Of a stretch of DNA of 64,000 bases, positions 46,801 through 55,706 are shown piece after piece (position 1 is the stretch's first letter; each line of letters begins with the position of its first letter). This DNA comes from JBBQVZ01 sp963695975 (GTDB taxonomy: Bacteria > Actinomycetota > UBA4738 > HRBIN12), in contig CAVOIB010000004.1 in the NCBI GenBank assembly GCA_963695975.1, positions 149,586 through 213,585 of the forward strand. Direction: 5' to 3'. Both the position numbers and the translations under genes were made by a program. Under the pieces are notes generated by a model that was given only the letters and a program-made list of their open reading frames with translations, did no database searches and was not told the DNA's origin.

Positions 46801-47300
46801 ACCAGGCCGCGGCCATCCAGGTCGTGTTGGAGGCGATGATCGCGCGGGCCCTCGGCGAGCGAGCGGGTGAGCTCGCGCAGCTCCGGGCCGCGATCGGGCA
46901 CGTCGAGTCGATCGAATCGCACCGCGAGCTGTTCCCGGACGTCGTCCGACGGGCGATCGCGCTGGGGGACCGCGAGCTCGCCGAGCGCTACCGGGACGTG
47001 GCGTCGCAGGCGCTGTTCGGGCCGACCCGGGCGGCGGCATTGAACGCTGACGGGCTGCTCGCATCCGACCCGGACGAGCAGGTCCGATTGCTCGCCGAGG
47101 CGGTGGATCGGTTCGAGGAGCTGGGAACGACGGTCTTGCAGGCGCAGGCTCTGATCGATCTGGGGGAGGCAGAGGCCCGGGTCGGCCGCGACCCCCGGCA
47201 GACCCTCGAGAGGGCCCGCGAGCTGCTCGTCGCATGTGACGCCCAGCTCTACCTCGCGGACGTCGATGCCGCGTTCGCGGAGCTCGACGCTCGGAGCTAG
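43872..47300 (+). CDS. Zinc ribbon-class III cyclase-AAA ATPase-TPR regulator (copy 3)
   Basis: This is a 1142-residue protein. The zinc ribbon is CPNC...CLNCG (residues 4-22). The cyclase has LFADLVGST, LEKFMGDAMLAVFG and AVNTAARLE, again with all catalytic positions. The ATPase has Walker A IVGPAGVGKSRV and Walker B LVLALDDLHWAD. The C-terminal half is a long TPR-like array (repeats such as EEAEPLLRRSVEIAARIG and LAEAEALHRESIELARSIG). The GTG start is at 43872. It ends 40 bases before the MoxR gene. The TPR arrays of the three copies have diverged far more than the cyclase domains. Confidence 0.88.
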   Translation: MITCPNCGEDNPERAKFCLNCGAPLGGGSEARPELKFATALFADLVGSTTLAEREDPEVVQSVVGRAFDRLSVEIERYGGLLEKFMGDAMLAVFGVPKSHEDDPERAVRAALEMQAVLSELNHGFAGEDKPQLAMRIGIEAGDVLVDMERAAGPRDRMLTGDAVNTAARLEAAADPGHVIVGPAVYASTKDVIDYAEIAPLTLKGKAEPVPAWDAQRVKAKRRGERPSLGLEARLIGRDEEMTVLKQTLHRVETEGRPALVTIVGPAGVGKSRVTSELLRYVEGLPQFIYWRSGRCLAYGNTPYSALADAIKAQCEVLEDDPAGVVARKVDAAVEELFGDAAVAPQIRALVGGGETAAFSREDLFEAWRRFLERMAARYPLVLALDDLHWADEGLLDLVEHVADWAQGPILLLVQARPDLFDVRPSWGGGKRNAASIYLDPLTPDEDAAMIDDLLPGEITDELRKLIVERSEGNPLYTEEIVRMLIDRGVLRATEASRWEVASAVADVDVPRSIQGLISARLDGLPDEEKAVLQDAAVVGREFWLGAVARLSGQPPGVLREVLGRLRIKELIVPHDPSSFSDEPEFSFRHLLIRDGAYDSLPKALRASKHTKIAEWAAERAGDRADEMAMLIASHHREALRYLVELGDTGQARQEAERSAYRWSRMAGDRATALWLQSDAIVWYEEALALADAVGAPLAERLATARLHTEACFATASMSENEVSCRRYLALAEEAGDERGAGWAQAELARVVFHEGRDPETEELSAAAVRRLEPLGDSRELAFALNVAGWYRWRRGRYEEAEPLLRRSVEIAARIGARRELAESTMDLAVTLSFLGQYQLAVDTIEEAYALAMEVGARGALGRIYNNYATIAGDADYHRAVAVLRQGLEVMRKAGAVQFVAWITGTLGDFEFLLGNLAEAEALHRESIELARSIGDDPLVGMMLDSLAWIAVTRGRVAEAREAHDTAERILAAHAEHQAAAIQVVLEAMIARALGERAGELAQLRAAIGHVESIESHRELFPDVVRRAIALGDRELAERYRDVASQALFGPTRAAALNADGLLASDPDEQVRLLAEAVDRFEELGTTVLQAQALIDLGEAEARVGRDPRQTLERARELLVACDAQLYLADVDAAFAELDARS

Positions 47301-47340
47301 GAGCCTCAAGCGGGCGTCACCGGCCGTCGAAACCCTAGAG

Positions 47341-48312
47341 GTGAGTCTCCCCGAGCCCTCCGTGGGCGGAACGACCGCTGCCTTCCGCCGTCTGGTCGAG
47401 AACGTCGAGCGGGTGATCTCGGGCAATCCCACGGTGGTCGAGACGGCCGCGATCTGCCTGTTCGCCGAGGGCAACCTGTTGTTGGAGGGCGTGCCGGGCG
47501 TCGGCAAGACGATGCTCGCGCGGGCGCTCGCGCGTTCGATCGGCGGCGACTTCAACCGGATCCAGGCGACGCCCGACCTCCTGCCCTCCGACGTCACGGG
47601 CATCAGCGTCTACGACCAGGGCCGGCACGAGTTCCGGTTCCAGCCGGGGCCGATCTTCGCGAACGTCGTCCTGGTCGACGAGATCAACCGCACGACCCCG
47701 CGCACGCAGTCGGCCTTCCTGGAGCCGATGGAGGAGCGGCAGGTCACGGTCGAAGGCGTGACCCACCAGCTGCCGTCGCCGTTCGTCGTGATGGCGACGG
47801 AGAACCCGGTGGAGCAGCACGGCACGTATCCGCTGCCCGAAGGCCAGCTCGATCGGTTCGCGATGACGGTGTCGGTCGGCTATCCGGAGCGCGCGCGGGC
47901 CGCGGAGATCGTGCGGCGGCAGCTGCTGCGACACCCCATCGAGGACCTCGAAGCGGTGCTCGAGCCCGAGGATGTGATCGGATGCCAGCGGGCCGTCCGC
48001 GAGGTCCACGTGGATCAGACGGTGATCGACTACGTGATCGCCGTCGTGCACGCGACGCGGACCGCGCCCGAGATCGCGCTCGGCGCGTCGCCGCGCGCGA
48101 CCGTCGCGCTGACGCGGTGCGCGCAGGCGCGCGCGATCAGCGAGGGACGGGACTTCGTCTTGCCCGACGACGTGAAGGCGCTCGCGCCCGCCGCGTTGGC
48201 GCATCGATTGATCCCTCGGCAGGGCCGGAGCGGCGCCGGCATCGGCCGCGAGATCGTCCGGCGCGTCCTCGACGAGGTCACGGTCCCGCTCGGCGTCGTC
48301 GGGAGGTCGTGA
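47341..48312 (+). CDS. MoxR-family AAA ATPase
   Basis: This 323-residue ATPase has Walker A GVPGVGKT (50-57), Walker B LVDEINR (111-117) and sensor 1 VMATENP with EQHGTYPLPEGQLDRF, all as in MoxR proteins. These chaperone-like ATPases work with von Willebrand-type (DUF58) partners in protein complex maturation. I use GTG 47341; the longer frame upstream overlaps cyclase copy 3 and is not family-like. It leads a three-gene operon with the DUF58 and transglutaminase genes. Confidence 0.9.
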   Translation: MSLPEPSVGGTTAAFRRLVENVERVISGNPTVVETAAICLFAEGNLLLEGVPGVGKTMLARALARSIGGDFNRIQATPDLLPSDVTGISVYDQGRHEFRFQPGPIFANVVLVDEINRTTPRTQSAFLEPMEERQVTVEGVTHQLPSPFVVMATENPVEQHGTYPLPEGQLDRFAMTVSVGYPERARAAEIVRRQLLRHPIEDLEAVLEPEDVIGCQRAVREVHVDQTVIDYVIAVVHATRTAPEIALGASPRATVALTRCAQARAISEGRDFVLPDDVKALAPAALAHRLIPRQGRSGAGIGREIVRRVLDEVTVPLGVVGRS

Positions 48313-48315
48313 ACC

Positions 48316-49536
48316 GTGCGCCTGCGCAAGCGGGCCGCCGGGCTCGCCGTGGGCGCGGCCACGCTGTTCCTCCTGGGCACGAACGTCGAGGCAGGATGGC
48401 TGTTCGTCCTCTGTGCGCTGATGCTCGGGACGATCGTCACGGGGATGGTCCTCCCGCGCCGGATGCTTCGCGGGATCGAGGTGGAGCGCCGGGCCGCCGA
48501 GGAGGTCGTCCAGGGCGACGAGACCCCGGTCGAGCTGATCGTCACGAACCGCGGCCGGGGCGTGCGCCTGGGGGTCGGCCTGGACGATCCGCATCTCGCG
48601 CCCACCATCCTCTACCTCACGAAGATCCTGCCCGGCGAGCGGGTGGAGATCGACACCGCGCGCGTCGCCGCCAAGCGGGGCGTGCACGAGGGGTCGGTCG
48701 TCACGCTGCGGTCGGTGGCGCCGTTCGGCGTCGCCGAACGGCGCCGGAAGCTCCCGGTGGCGGGCAGCACGACGGTGCTGCCCGCCGTCCTCCCGCTCGG
48801 ACCCCTGCCGTTCCTCGGGCGCGGCTCGGATCCTCAGCGCATGGCGCGCTCGACCGCCCGCCGCGGCGGCGGACCCGAGTACCTGGGCGTGCGGGAGTAC
48901 CGACCGGGCGACAGCCAGCGGCACGTGCACTGGCCGTCCACGGCGCGCACCGGGACCGTGATGGTGCGCGAGCTCGAGGAGGAGCGCTCCCGCCGGCTGG
49001 CGATCATGGTGGACACGCTCACCGACGTCGGCGGGACCGGCACGCCGCTCGACGCCTGCTGCACGGCGGCCGCGTCGATCGCGCGCGAGGCCGTCGCGGA
49101 GGGGCACGGCATCCGCTCGATCGCGGCCACGGGCCGCAACGACGTCGTGATCGCCGACGACGTCGATGAGCTGGGGTTCCGCAGGCGCCTGGCGTCCCTG
49201 GAACCCGACGGAACGACGTTCGCGGGCCTGCTCGCGCGGGCCGGCGATGCGCTCGCCGGCGTCGACACCGTGGTGCTCGTCTTCCCGACGTGGCGGTCGA
49301 ACGGGGACGGCCCGCTCGAGGAGAAGGTCGAGGAGCTCGCCGCATCGGGCATGCACGTCGTCGCCCTCGTGGTCGAGGTGGATCCCGCGCTCGGCAGGAG
49401 GGTCGCGACGCTCAGGCCCGACGAGGTGGATCGACTGGCGACCGCGCTCGCCACCGCCGGTGCCGACGTCTACGTGTGGTCCCACGGCGCGCCGCTCGAC
49501 GGGGTGCTCGCCCGCGAACCGGCGCTGACGCCATGA
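48316..49536 (+). CDS. DUF58 domain protein
   Basis: This 406-residue protein has two N-terminal membrane helices (about 8-22 and 28-45), a beta-rich region, then the DUF58 signature REYRPGDSQRHVHWPSTART and a vWA-like fold with VDTLTDVGG. It is the usual partner of MoxR ATPases. GTG 48316 comes three bases after the MoxR stop; the 3' end overlaps the transglutaminase gene as ATGA. Confidence 0.88.
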   Translation: MRLRKRAAGLAVGAATLFLLGTNVEAGWLFVLCALMLGTIVTGMVLPRRMLRGIEVERRAAEEVVQGDETPVELIVTNRGRGVRLGVGLDDPHLAPTILYLTKILPGERVEIDTARVAAKRGVHEGSVVTLRSVAPFGVAERRRKLPVAGSTTVLPAVLPLGPLPFLGRGSDPQRMARSTARRGGGPEYLGVREYRPGDSQRHVHWPSTARTGTVMVRELEEERSRRLAIMVDTLTDVGGTGTPLDACCTAAASIAREAVAEGHGIRSIAATGRNDVVIADDVDELGFRRRLASLEPDGTTFAGLLARAGDALAGVDTVVLVFPTWRSNGDGPLEEKVEELAASGMHVVALVVEVDPALGRRVATLRPDEVDRLATALATAGADVYVWSHGAPLDGVLAREPALTP

Positions 49537-51721
49537 GCGTGCGGAGCCGATTCCTCGCCCGCATCCACCGGCCGGCGGACCCTCCCGAGGACTCGGTGCC
49601 GATGCGCCTCGCGGTCGGCGGCGCCGTCGAGATCGCGATCGTTGCGGTCGTCCTCGAGGGTGGCGTCAGCGGCGCCGCGGCGCTGCTCCCGCTGCTGCTC
49701 GCGCCGCTCGGCTACTTCTTCTCCTACCAACAGCGCCATCGCTCGAACATCACGACGAAGGTGTTGCTCTCGGTGGGTCTGCTGGCGGCGTTCGCGCAGT
49801 TCCTGCAGAGCGTGCGTCTGGCGGGCTCGGTCGATCAGGCGCGCATCCCGCTCGCGTCGCTGTTCCTGTGGGTGCAGGTCCTCCACGCGTTCGACGTGCC
49901 GCGGCGGCGCGACCTGTCGTTCTCGATCGTGTCCAGCGTGATCCTGATGGCCGAGGCCGGCACGCTCTCGTTCTCGACGTCCTTCGCGTTGCTCCTGATC
50001 CCGTGGGCGGCACTCGTGGGCGTGTGGCTGTTCCTCTCGAGCCGCCCGAGCGCCGATGCGCTCACCCGACCCACCGCGGTGAGACGGGGGGGAGCCGGCC
50101 GGGGGATCGCGGCGCCGTTCCGCACGGCGACGTTCACCGGCGTCGTGGTGCTCGTGTCCAGCGCGCTCGTGTTCATGGCGATCCCGCGCCTGCCGGGAAC
50201 GCTCGTGCGCTCGCTCCCGTTCTCGCTCGTGGGCCCGGCGTCCTCGGTCGCGGACTTCGCCGGGGGGATCGAGAACCCGAGCCTGCCGTCGCGCTCGGGC
50301 GACGGCGTGGTGGACTTCGCGCCGAACGCCTACCCGGGGTTCAGCGACGTGGTCGATCTGCGCGCGCGCGGCCACCTCTCCGACGACGTGGCGTTCCGCG
50401 TCCGCGCCCCGCAGGCCGCGCTCTGGCGGGCGGAGGCGTTCGACACGTACGACGGCACACGTTGGACGATCGCGGATCGAACCACCGAGTCCCTCGTGAC
50501 GGACGGCGCCTCGCCCGGCGCCTCCATGCTCCCCGCATCCGTGATGGATGGCATCGGCCCCGTCCCGATCGTCCGCGTGACCCAGACGTTCTACGTGGAG
50601 TCTCAGCAGCCGAACGTGCTCTTCGCCGCCGCCGTCCCCGAGCGCGTCTACTTCCCCTCGGGCGGACTGCGCGCCGACCGGTACGGCTCGATCCGCTCGC
50701 CGATCCTGCTCGACCCCGGACTGATCTACTCGGTCGTCTCCCAGGTTCCGGTCACGACGCCGAGCGTCCTTCGCCTCTCAAGCTCCGAGGGCTTGGTCTC
50801 GGCCGGGGAGGGGTACGTCCAGCTCCCGCCCGAGCTCCCGCAACGCGTGCGCGACCTCACGGCCAGGATCGCGGGGAACGCGAGCACCGAGTACGACCGC
50901 GTGATCGCGGTCCAGTCGTGGCTGCGGGCGCACACGCGGTACGACCTCGACGTTCCGCTCGATCCGCCGGGGGTTGACGCCGTCGATCACTTCCTGTTCG
51001 TCACGCGCACGGGCTTCTGCGAGCAGATCGCGACGTCGATGGCCGTGATGCTGCGGACGCTCGGCATCCCCACGCGCCTGGTGACGGGTTACGGCCCCGG
51101 GGAGCGGAACCCGCTCACCGGCTACTTCGAGGTGCGGCAGTCCGACGCGCACGCGTGGGTCGAGGTCTTCTACCCCGGCGTCGGCTGGGTGCCGTACGAC
51201 CCCACGTTCGGCGTGCCCGACGCCGCGCCCCGGCCGGCGAGCAGGTTCATCGCGGGCGAGGTCCTGGCCGCCCTCGGGCGCTTCCTCTCGGACGCCGTGC
51301 CGGAGCCGGTGAAGCGGCTGTTCCACGACCTGGCCGGCGGGCTCGCGGTCCTCGGCGACCACGCGATGGGCACGCTGCCGCTGCTGATCGTCGTCGCCCG
51401 GTCGTCGGGCTTGGTTGTGGCGACGGAGACGCCGCCGTTCACGGCGGCCGGGGCAACCCATCGCCTTGGGCGCGTACCTCGACCTGACCGACGTGCTCGC
51501 CGACCGGGGCCATCCGCTCGTCGATCACGCGACCCCGCGCGAGTACCTGCGGAGCATCGCGACCGATCCCGCGATCGAACGCGCGATCGTCGAGGAGGCC
51601 GAGGTCGTCGTCTCGACGCTCGAGCGCGACCGCTTCTCGGGACGTCCGGCCGCCGACGCGGATCTCCTGCGGGCGCGCGACGCGGTCGTCCACGTGCGCG
51701 AGCTCGTCGCGGGCGCGCTGA
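49533..51721 (+). CDS. TgpA-like transglutaminase membrane protein, frameshifted
   Basis: This DUF3488/TgpA-type protein has about six N-terminal membrane helices (to about 210), a periplasmic region and a transglutaminase core with a complete triad: Cys in TGFCEQIA (about 495), His in DAHAWVEV (about 538) and Asp in VPYDPT (about 555). The frame shifts +1 around 51396-51401 within the last membrane helix. The second frame continues into a WRRRRRRSRR cytoplasmic edge and AYLDLTDVLADRG, the expected C-terminal domain. A further slip near 51700 would give a stop at 51719-51721, just before the DUF2277 gene; as written, the frame runs on to 52044. Sequencing error is the simplest cause. Confidence 0.78.
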
Positions 51722-51742
51722 GCGCGAGGTACCGTTCTCGGC

Positions 51743-51949
51743 ATGTGCCGAAGCATCAAGACGCTCCGCCGCCCCGACGAGCCCGCGACCGACGAGGAGA
51801 TCCGCGCGGCCGCGCTCCAGTTCGTGCGCAAGGTGAGCGGGTACCGGGAGCCTTCGCGGAAGAACTCCGAGGCGTTCGTCGCCGCCGTGGACGAGGTGGC
51901 CGAGGCCTCGCGCCGGCTCCTCGACGCCGTCGCGCCGCCGGCGGGCTGA
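51743..51949 (+). CDS. DUF2277 family protein
   Basis: This 68-residue protein begins MCRSIKTLRRPDEPATDEEI, continues AALQFVRKVSGYREPS and ends EASRRLLDAVAPP. This is a close fit to the DUF2277 family, small cytoplasmic proteins of unknown function with a Cys at position 2. The ATG at 51743 lies just past the likely end of the transglutaminase gene. Confidence 0.85.
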   Translation: MCRSIKTLRRPDEPATDEEIRAAALQFVRKVSGYREPSRKNSEAFVAAVDEVAEASRRLLDAVAPPAG

Positions 51950-51968
51950 GGCGGCGGGCGCCGCTACG

Positions 51969-53369
51969 ATGGGCGCCATGTACCCGCTCGATCCGAAGCC
52001 CGAGGACATGCGCGCCATGGGCGAGGCGGCCGTCGACTTCCTGATCGAGTTCATCGAGGGTCTCGACGACGCGCCGATGTCGAACGTGGAGGGTGGTCTC
52101 GACCTCGCGCGCTCGCTCCGCGCCTCGCCGCCCGAGGAGGGTGGATCGTTCGACGAGGTCTTCGCCGACTTCAAAGCCGCGGCGGCCGCCGCGTACGAGA
52201 CCTGCGGGCCCGGGTACCTGCCGTACATCCCCGGCGGAGGGTTGTTCGCCGCATCGCTGGCGCAGTTCCTGGCGATGGGTGTCAACCGGTTCCCGAACCT
52301 GTGGGAGGTGGCGCCCGGCCTGCAGCAGATCGAGGAGAACGTCGTGCGATGGCTCTGCGATCTCTTCTCGTTCCCCGCGGAGGCGCGCGGCATCCTCACG
52401 AGCGGGGGCTCGATCGCCACGCTCTCGGCGGTCGTGACCGCGCGGCACGCGAAGCTCGGCGAGGACTTCTGGGACGGGACCTACTACGTGAGCGATCAGG
52501 CGCACGCGTCGGTGTCGAAGGCGGCGACCATCGCGGGCTTCTCGCAACGGAACCTGCGGGTCGTGCCGACCGATGCGGAGCTCAGGATGGACGCCGGCGC
52601 GCTCCACGACATGATCCGCGCCGATCGGGAGGCGGGCCTCCGGCCGTTCCTTGTGGTCCCGGCCGCGGGGACGACCAACACGGGCGCGATCGATCCGCTC
52701 GCAGACGTGGCCGAGATCGCGGCCGCCGAGGGGCTCTGGGTGCACGTCGATGCCGCGTACGGCGGCTTCTTCCAGCTCACCGATCGGGGACGCCACCGCT
52801 TCCGCGGCATCGAGCGGGCCGACTCGATCACGCTCGATCCCCACAAGGGCATGTTCCTTCCTTATGGAACGGGGTCGCTCATCGTGCGGGACGGGGCGCG
52901 GTTGCACGACGCGATGTACGCGGGCGCCGCCTACCTCCAGGACCGCGCGCCCGAGGGGGAGCTCCCCAACGTGAACGAGTACTCGCCCGAGCTGTCCCGG
53001 GACCATCGGGGGTTCCGGGTGTGGTTGCCGTTGAAGCTCCACGGCGTGTCCGCCTTCCGCGAGGCGCTCGACGAGAAGCTGGATCTCACCGCGCATCTGC
53101 ACGCGGGTCTCGCGGAGGATCCCTCGATCGAGCTCCCGTGGGCGCCGCAGCTCACGGTCGTGCCGTTCCGGCTGGCCGGCGGCGACGATGCCGCGAACCG
53201 CCGGTTCCTGGCACGGATCAACGCGTCGCCCAGGGTGTACCTGTCCAGCACGTCGATCTTCGGCCGCTACACCCTCCGCGCGTGCATCCTGAGTCACCGC
53301 ACGCACCGCGACCGGATCGACGAGGCGATCGACGTCATCCGCCGCGCCGCGGCCGGGGCCGGTGCCTGA
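51969..53369 (+). CDS. PLP-dependent group II (aromatic-type) decarboxylase
   Basis: This 466-residue fold-type I PLP enzyme of the aromatic-L-amino-acid/glutamate decarboxylase group has the PLP lysine in LDPHKGMFLPYGTG. The upstream aspartate is in VHVDAAYGGFF, and the TSGGSIATLSAV cofactor loop is near residue 140. The active-site loop YLPYIPGGG matches the aromatic group (tryptophan, tyrosine or DOPA decarboxylases), but related enzymes act as aldehyde synthases, so the product is uncertain. Either ATG 51969 or ATG 51978 may be the start. It overlaps the glycosylase gene by eight bases. Confidence 0.85.
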   Translation: MGAMYPLDPKPEDMRAMGEAAVDFLIEFIEGLDDAPMSNVEGGLDLARSLRASPPEEGGSFDEVFADFKAAAAAAYETCGPGYLPYIPGGGLFAASLAQFLAMGVNRFPNLWEVAPGLQQIEENVVRWLCDLFSFPAEARGILTSGGSIATLSAVVTARHAKLGEDFWDGTYYVSDQAHASVSKAATIAGFSQRNLRVVPTDAELRMDAGALHDMIRADREAGLRPFLVVPAAGTTNTGAIDPLADVAEIAAAEGLWVHVDAAYGGFFQLTDRGRHRFRGIERADSITLDPHKGMFLPYGTGSLIVRDGARLHDAMYAGAAYLQDRAPEGELPNVNEYSPELSRDHRGFRVWLPLKLHGVSAFREALDEKLDLTAHLHAGLAEDPSIELPWAPQLTVVPFRLAGGDDAANRRFLARINASPRVYLSSTSIFGRYTLRACILSHRTHRDRIDEAIDVIRRAAAGAGA

Positions 53370-54196
53370 GCTCCCCGAGGTCCAGGCGCTCGCCGAGCGA
53401 TTGGACGCCGCGCTCGCCGGAGGCGACCCTCGAGAAGCTCGACCTCCTGCAGTTCTCGTCGCTGAAGACGTTCGCGCCGCGTCCCGAGGAGCTGCTCGGT
53501 CGGACGCTCGACGGGGTGACGCGCCGCGGCAAGTTCACGGTGATGGGGTTCGGCGGTCCACGCCTGTTGTTCCATCTGTCGCAGGGCGGACGCGTGGATC
53601 TGGAGGATCCGCCGAAGGCCACGAAGCCGCGCGGGTCCGTGCTGCGGCTGCGCTTCGCCGGGCGACCGAGCGTGTTGATCAAGGAGTTCGGGACGCAGCG
53701 CAAGGCCGGGTGGTGGGTGCTGGCGGAGGGCGATGAGGGGCCGCTCGCCAAGCTCGGTCCCGAGGTGTTGTCGGATGCGTTCGCGGCATGGCTCCGCGAG
53801 ACCGACGACACGCGGCGCGTGCACACGATCCTGCGCGACCAGCGAACGGTTGCCGGCGTCGGCCGCGGGTACAGCGACGACATCTTGCACCGCGCGCGGA
53901 TGTCGCCGTACGCCTCGCTGGCGAAGCTGACGCCCGACGAACGCGAGGCGCTCCTCGACGCGACGACCGAGGTGCTGGACGAGGCGCTCGCCGTCGAGCG
54001 GCAGCGAACCGGCGGCCTGCCGACCAAGCTCGGCGACCATTTCGTGGTGCACGGCAGGTACGGCGAGCCGTGCCCGCGCTGCGGCGACGATCTTCGCCGC
54101 GTGAGCTACGAGTCGCACGAGGTGACCTATTGCCCCGCGTGCCAGACCGGCGGCAAGATCCTGGCCGACCGGAGGCTGTCCCGGCTCATCCGGTAG
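53362..54196 (+). CDS. Fpg/Nei-family DNA glycosylase, frameshifted near its start
   Basis: A DNA glycosylase/AP lyase for oxidised bases. It starts at GTG 53362 with MPELPEVQALAERLDAALA, including the catalytic Pro2 and Glu3. An extra G at about 53419 then shifts the frame, after which the body reads correctly: LQFSSLKTFAPRPEELLG, FGTQRKAGWW, RTVAGVGRGYSDDILHRARM and the C-terminal zinc finger CPRCGDDLRRV ... CPACQTGG. With one base removed the protein is about 277 residues, normal for the family. An actinobacterial Nei-like subgroup is possible. The downstream part alone lacks the catalytic N-terminus, so a literal reading would be inactive. Confidence 0.82.
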
Positions 54197-54233
54197 CGTT
54201 CGCGGGTCGGATCTTCGGATGGAGGGCAGTCGG

Positions 54234-54497
54234 GTGGCAGAGGTCAGCGTGACAGAACTCAAAGCAACCGCTTCGGCGGTGGTCGGGGATGTGGAAGACG
54301 GCGCCATCTATCTGGTGACCAAGCGAGGCCGGCCGGTGGCGGTACTCCTTCCGGTCGCAGACGCCGAGGAACTCGTGCTAGCGAACGCCGAAACGTACCG
54401 GCGGATGCGTCGACGGGCCCGGATCTCTCACGCCGAGGGCCGTTCCAGCAGTCTTGCTCACATCGGCCGATCCGGCATCGAAGCGAAGTCCCGATGA
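54234..54497 (+). CDS. Phd/YefM-type antitoxin
   Basis: This 87-residue protein begins MAEVSVTELKATASAVVGDV and continues with YLVTKRGRPVAVLLPV, the standard Phd/YefM dimerisation and DNA-binding fold. GTG 54234 has GGAGGG seven bases upstream and is preferred to ATG 54219. No toxin gene follows it on the same strand; the next genes are a convergent toxin-antitoxin pair of another type. It is either an orphan or has lost its partner. Confidence 0.8.
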   Translation: MAEVSVTELKATASAVVGDVEDGAIYLVTKRGRPVAVLLPVADAEELVLANAETYRRMRRRARISHAEGRSSSLAHIGRSGIEAKSR

Positions 54498-54510
54498 CGT
54501 CCGTGAGATG

Positions 54511-54783
54511 TCAGTGCCGCACGTACTCCTCGAGTGCGGCGCGAGCGATCTCACTTATGGTTCGTCCTTCGGACTTGGCCTTGGCCCGCGTGCGTCGATA
54601 CAGCGTGTCGCCGACCCGGTAGCTGATCCGGGGCGACACGCCGCTCTCCAAGGCCGGACGCCCGCCTTTGGCGGCCTCGCGGGTCGCCTTCCCGAGATCG
54701 AATCCGCGCTCAGCCTCTTCAGCGAGCTTCTCGACACGATCTCGACTGAGTGCCTTGCCGGTCTTCGTCTTCAACCTTGCCAT
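54511..54783 (-). CDS. Ribbon-helix-helix-like antitoxin
   Basis: This 90-residue protein starts MARLKTKTGKALSRDRVEKL, has a GRPALESGVSPRISYRVGDTL middle and a C-terminal KSEGRTISEIARAALEEYV helix typical of CopG/BrnA-like DNA-binding antitoxins. It overlaps the upstream gene by 13 bases and is convergent with the Phd-type antitoxin. The order toxin then antitoxin resembles BrnT/BrnA-like systems. Confidence 0.75.
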   Translation of the reverse strand: MARLKTKTGKALSRDRVEKLAEEAERGFDLGKATREAAKGGRPALESGVSPRISYRVGDTLYRRTRAKAKSEGRTISEIARAALEEYVRH

Positions 54784-55043
54784 CGCTGTGCCTCCCGGTA
54801 CTGTGCCCGATATCTGTGTCGCATCGGCATCGAGTGGATGATGAACAGCTCGCCGGTCTCCAGTTCGACCGCCATGACCTCGAGCGCCACACCGCCCGCA
54901 TCGTCGCCGAGGTAGAGAAGTCGGTCGTCGCTGCCATCGATCCCTGAGATGCGGAATCGCATCGTCGCGCTTTCGACCACATGCCGGCTTCGCTTTCGGC
55001 TGACGCGATGCTTGGTAGCTGATCTCGCCCATCGCAACTCCAC
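54771..55043 (-). CDS. Putative type II toxin (BrnT/RelE-like)
   Basis: This 90-residue basic protein has an N-terminal helix WARSATKHRVSRKRSRHVVE. It continues DRLLYLGDDAGGVALEVMAV and ends GELFIIHSMPMRHRYRAQY, a pattern seen in small toxins paired with RHH antitoxins. The GTG start at 55043 gives the family-like N-terminus and lies about eight bases behind a good promoter, so the transcript is nearly leaderless. RNase activity is assumed from the class, not seen. Confidence 0.68.
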   Translation of the reverse strand: MELRWARSATKHRVSRKRSRHVVESATMRFRISGIDGSDDRLLYLGDDAGGVALEVMAVELETGELFIIHSMPMRHRYRAQYREAQRWQG

Positions 55044-55052
55044 ACCGAGACG

Positions 55053-55081
55053 ACCGTAGCAGGTTCTGTCTGACAAAACAA
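55053..55081 (-). promoter_or_regulatory. Promoter of the toxin-antitoxin pair
   Basis: On the minus strand TTGTTT (55081-55076) and TACGGT (55058-55053) stand 17 bases apart, directly before the toxin GTG at 55043. Confidence 0.5.
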
Positions 55082-55135
55082 GCGCGCCTGGGTGCTCATG
55101 ACGTGAAGCCTCCGACGCCCTTAGGATTTCGGGCC

Positions 55136-55612
55136 ATGCTCGCGTTCAACACCCAGGTCTATGACACGCTGAAGTTCCTCCACATCGTCGCGGCGATCGC
55201 GTGGATCGGCAGCGGCCTCTTCGTCCAGTACCGCGGGACGCGCCTCCGCCATGCGGGGACCCCGGAGCAGACGGCGAACCTGGCCCGCGAGGTCGCCGAG
55301 AGCACGCCGTGGTTCATCGCCTCGTCGGTGACGGTCCTCGTGTTCGGGGTCTCGTTGGTGCTGTATTCGCCGGGGTACGGGTTCACCGACGCGTGGATCC
55401 TGATCGGCCTGGCGGGCTACGTCGCGACGTTCGTGACCGGGAACTTCCTCATCCGCCCGACGGTGGAGAAGCTGGCGGTCGCGTCCGCGTCGGAGGATCC
55501 GGCCTCGCCCACGGTCCAGGCGCTCATCGCCCGCCTCTTCGCGATCTCGCGCGTCGATCAGGTGGTCCTGGTGCTGGTGGTGGCCGACATGGTGTTCAAA
55601 CCGGGCGCGTGA
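55136..55612 (+). CDS. DUF2269-like integral membrane protein
   Basis: This 158-residue protein has four membrane helices (about 12-30, 58-78, 84-106, 138-156). The conserved TLKFLHIVAAIAWIGSGLF start and the final SRVDQVVLVLVVADMVFKPG match DUF2269-type proteins. It resembles the protein at 42312. ATG 55136 is favoured over GTG 55103 because the extra 11 residues are not hydrophobic and would delay the first helix. The function is unknown. Confidence 0.75.
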   Translation: MLAFNTQVYDTLKFLHIVAAIAWIGSGLFVQYRGTRLRHAGTPEQTANLAREVAESTPWFIASSVTVLVFGVSLVLYSPGYGFTDAWILIGLAGYVATFVTGNFLIRPTVEKLAVASASEDPASPTVQALIARLFAISRVDQVVLVLVVADMVFKPGA

Positions 55613-55706
55613 ACCGGGATCGGCTCCACGTCGAAGAGACGCTGGGCCGGTAAACTCGGACGTCCCGCCCGCCGTCGTTCGTCTCGACCGATCCGAAGGA
55701 GTCCGC

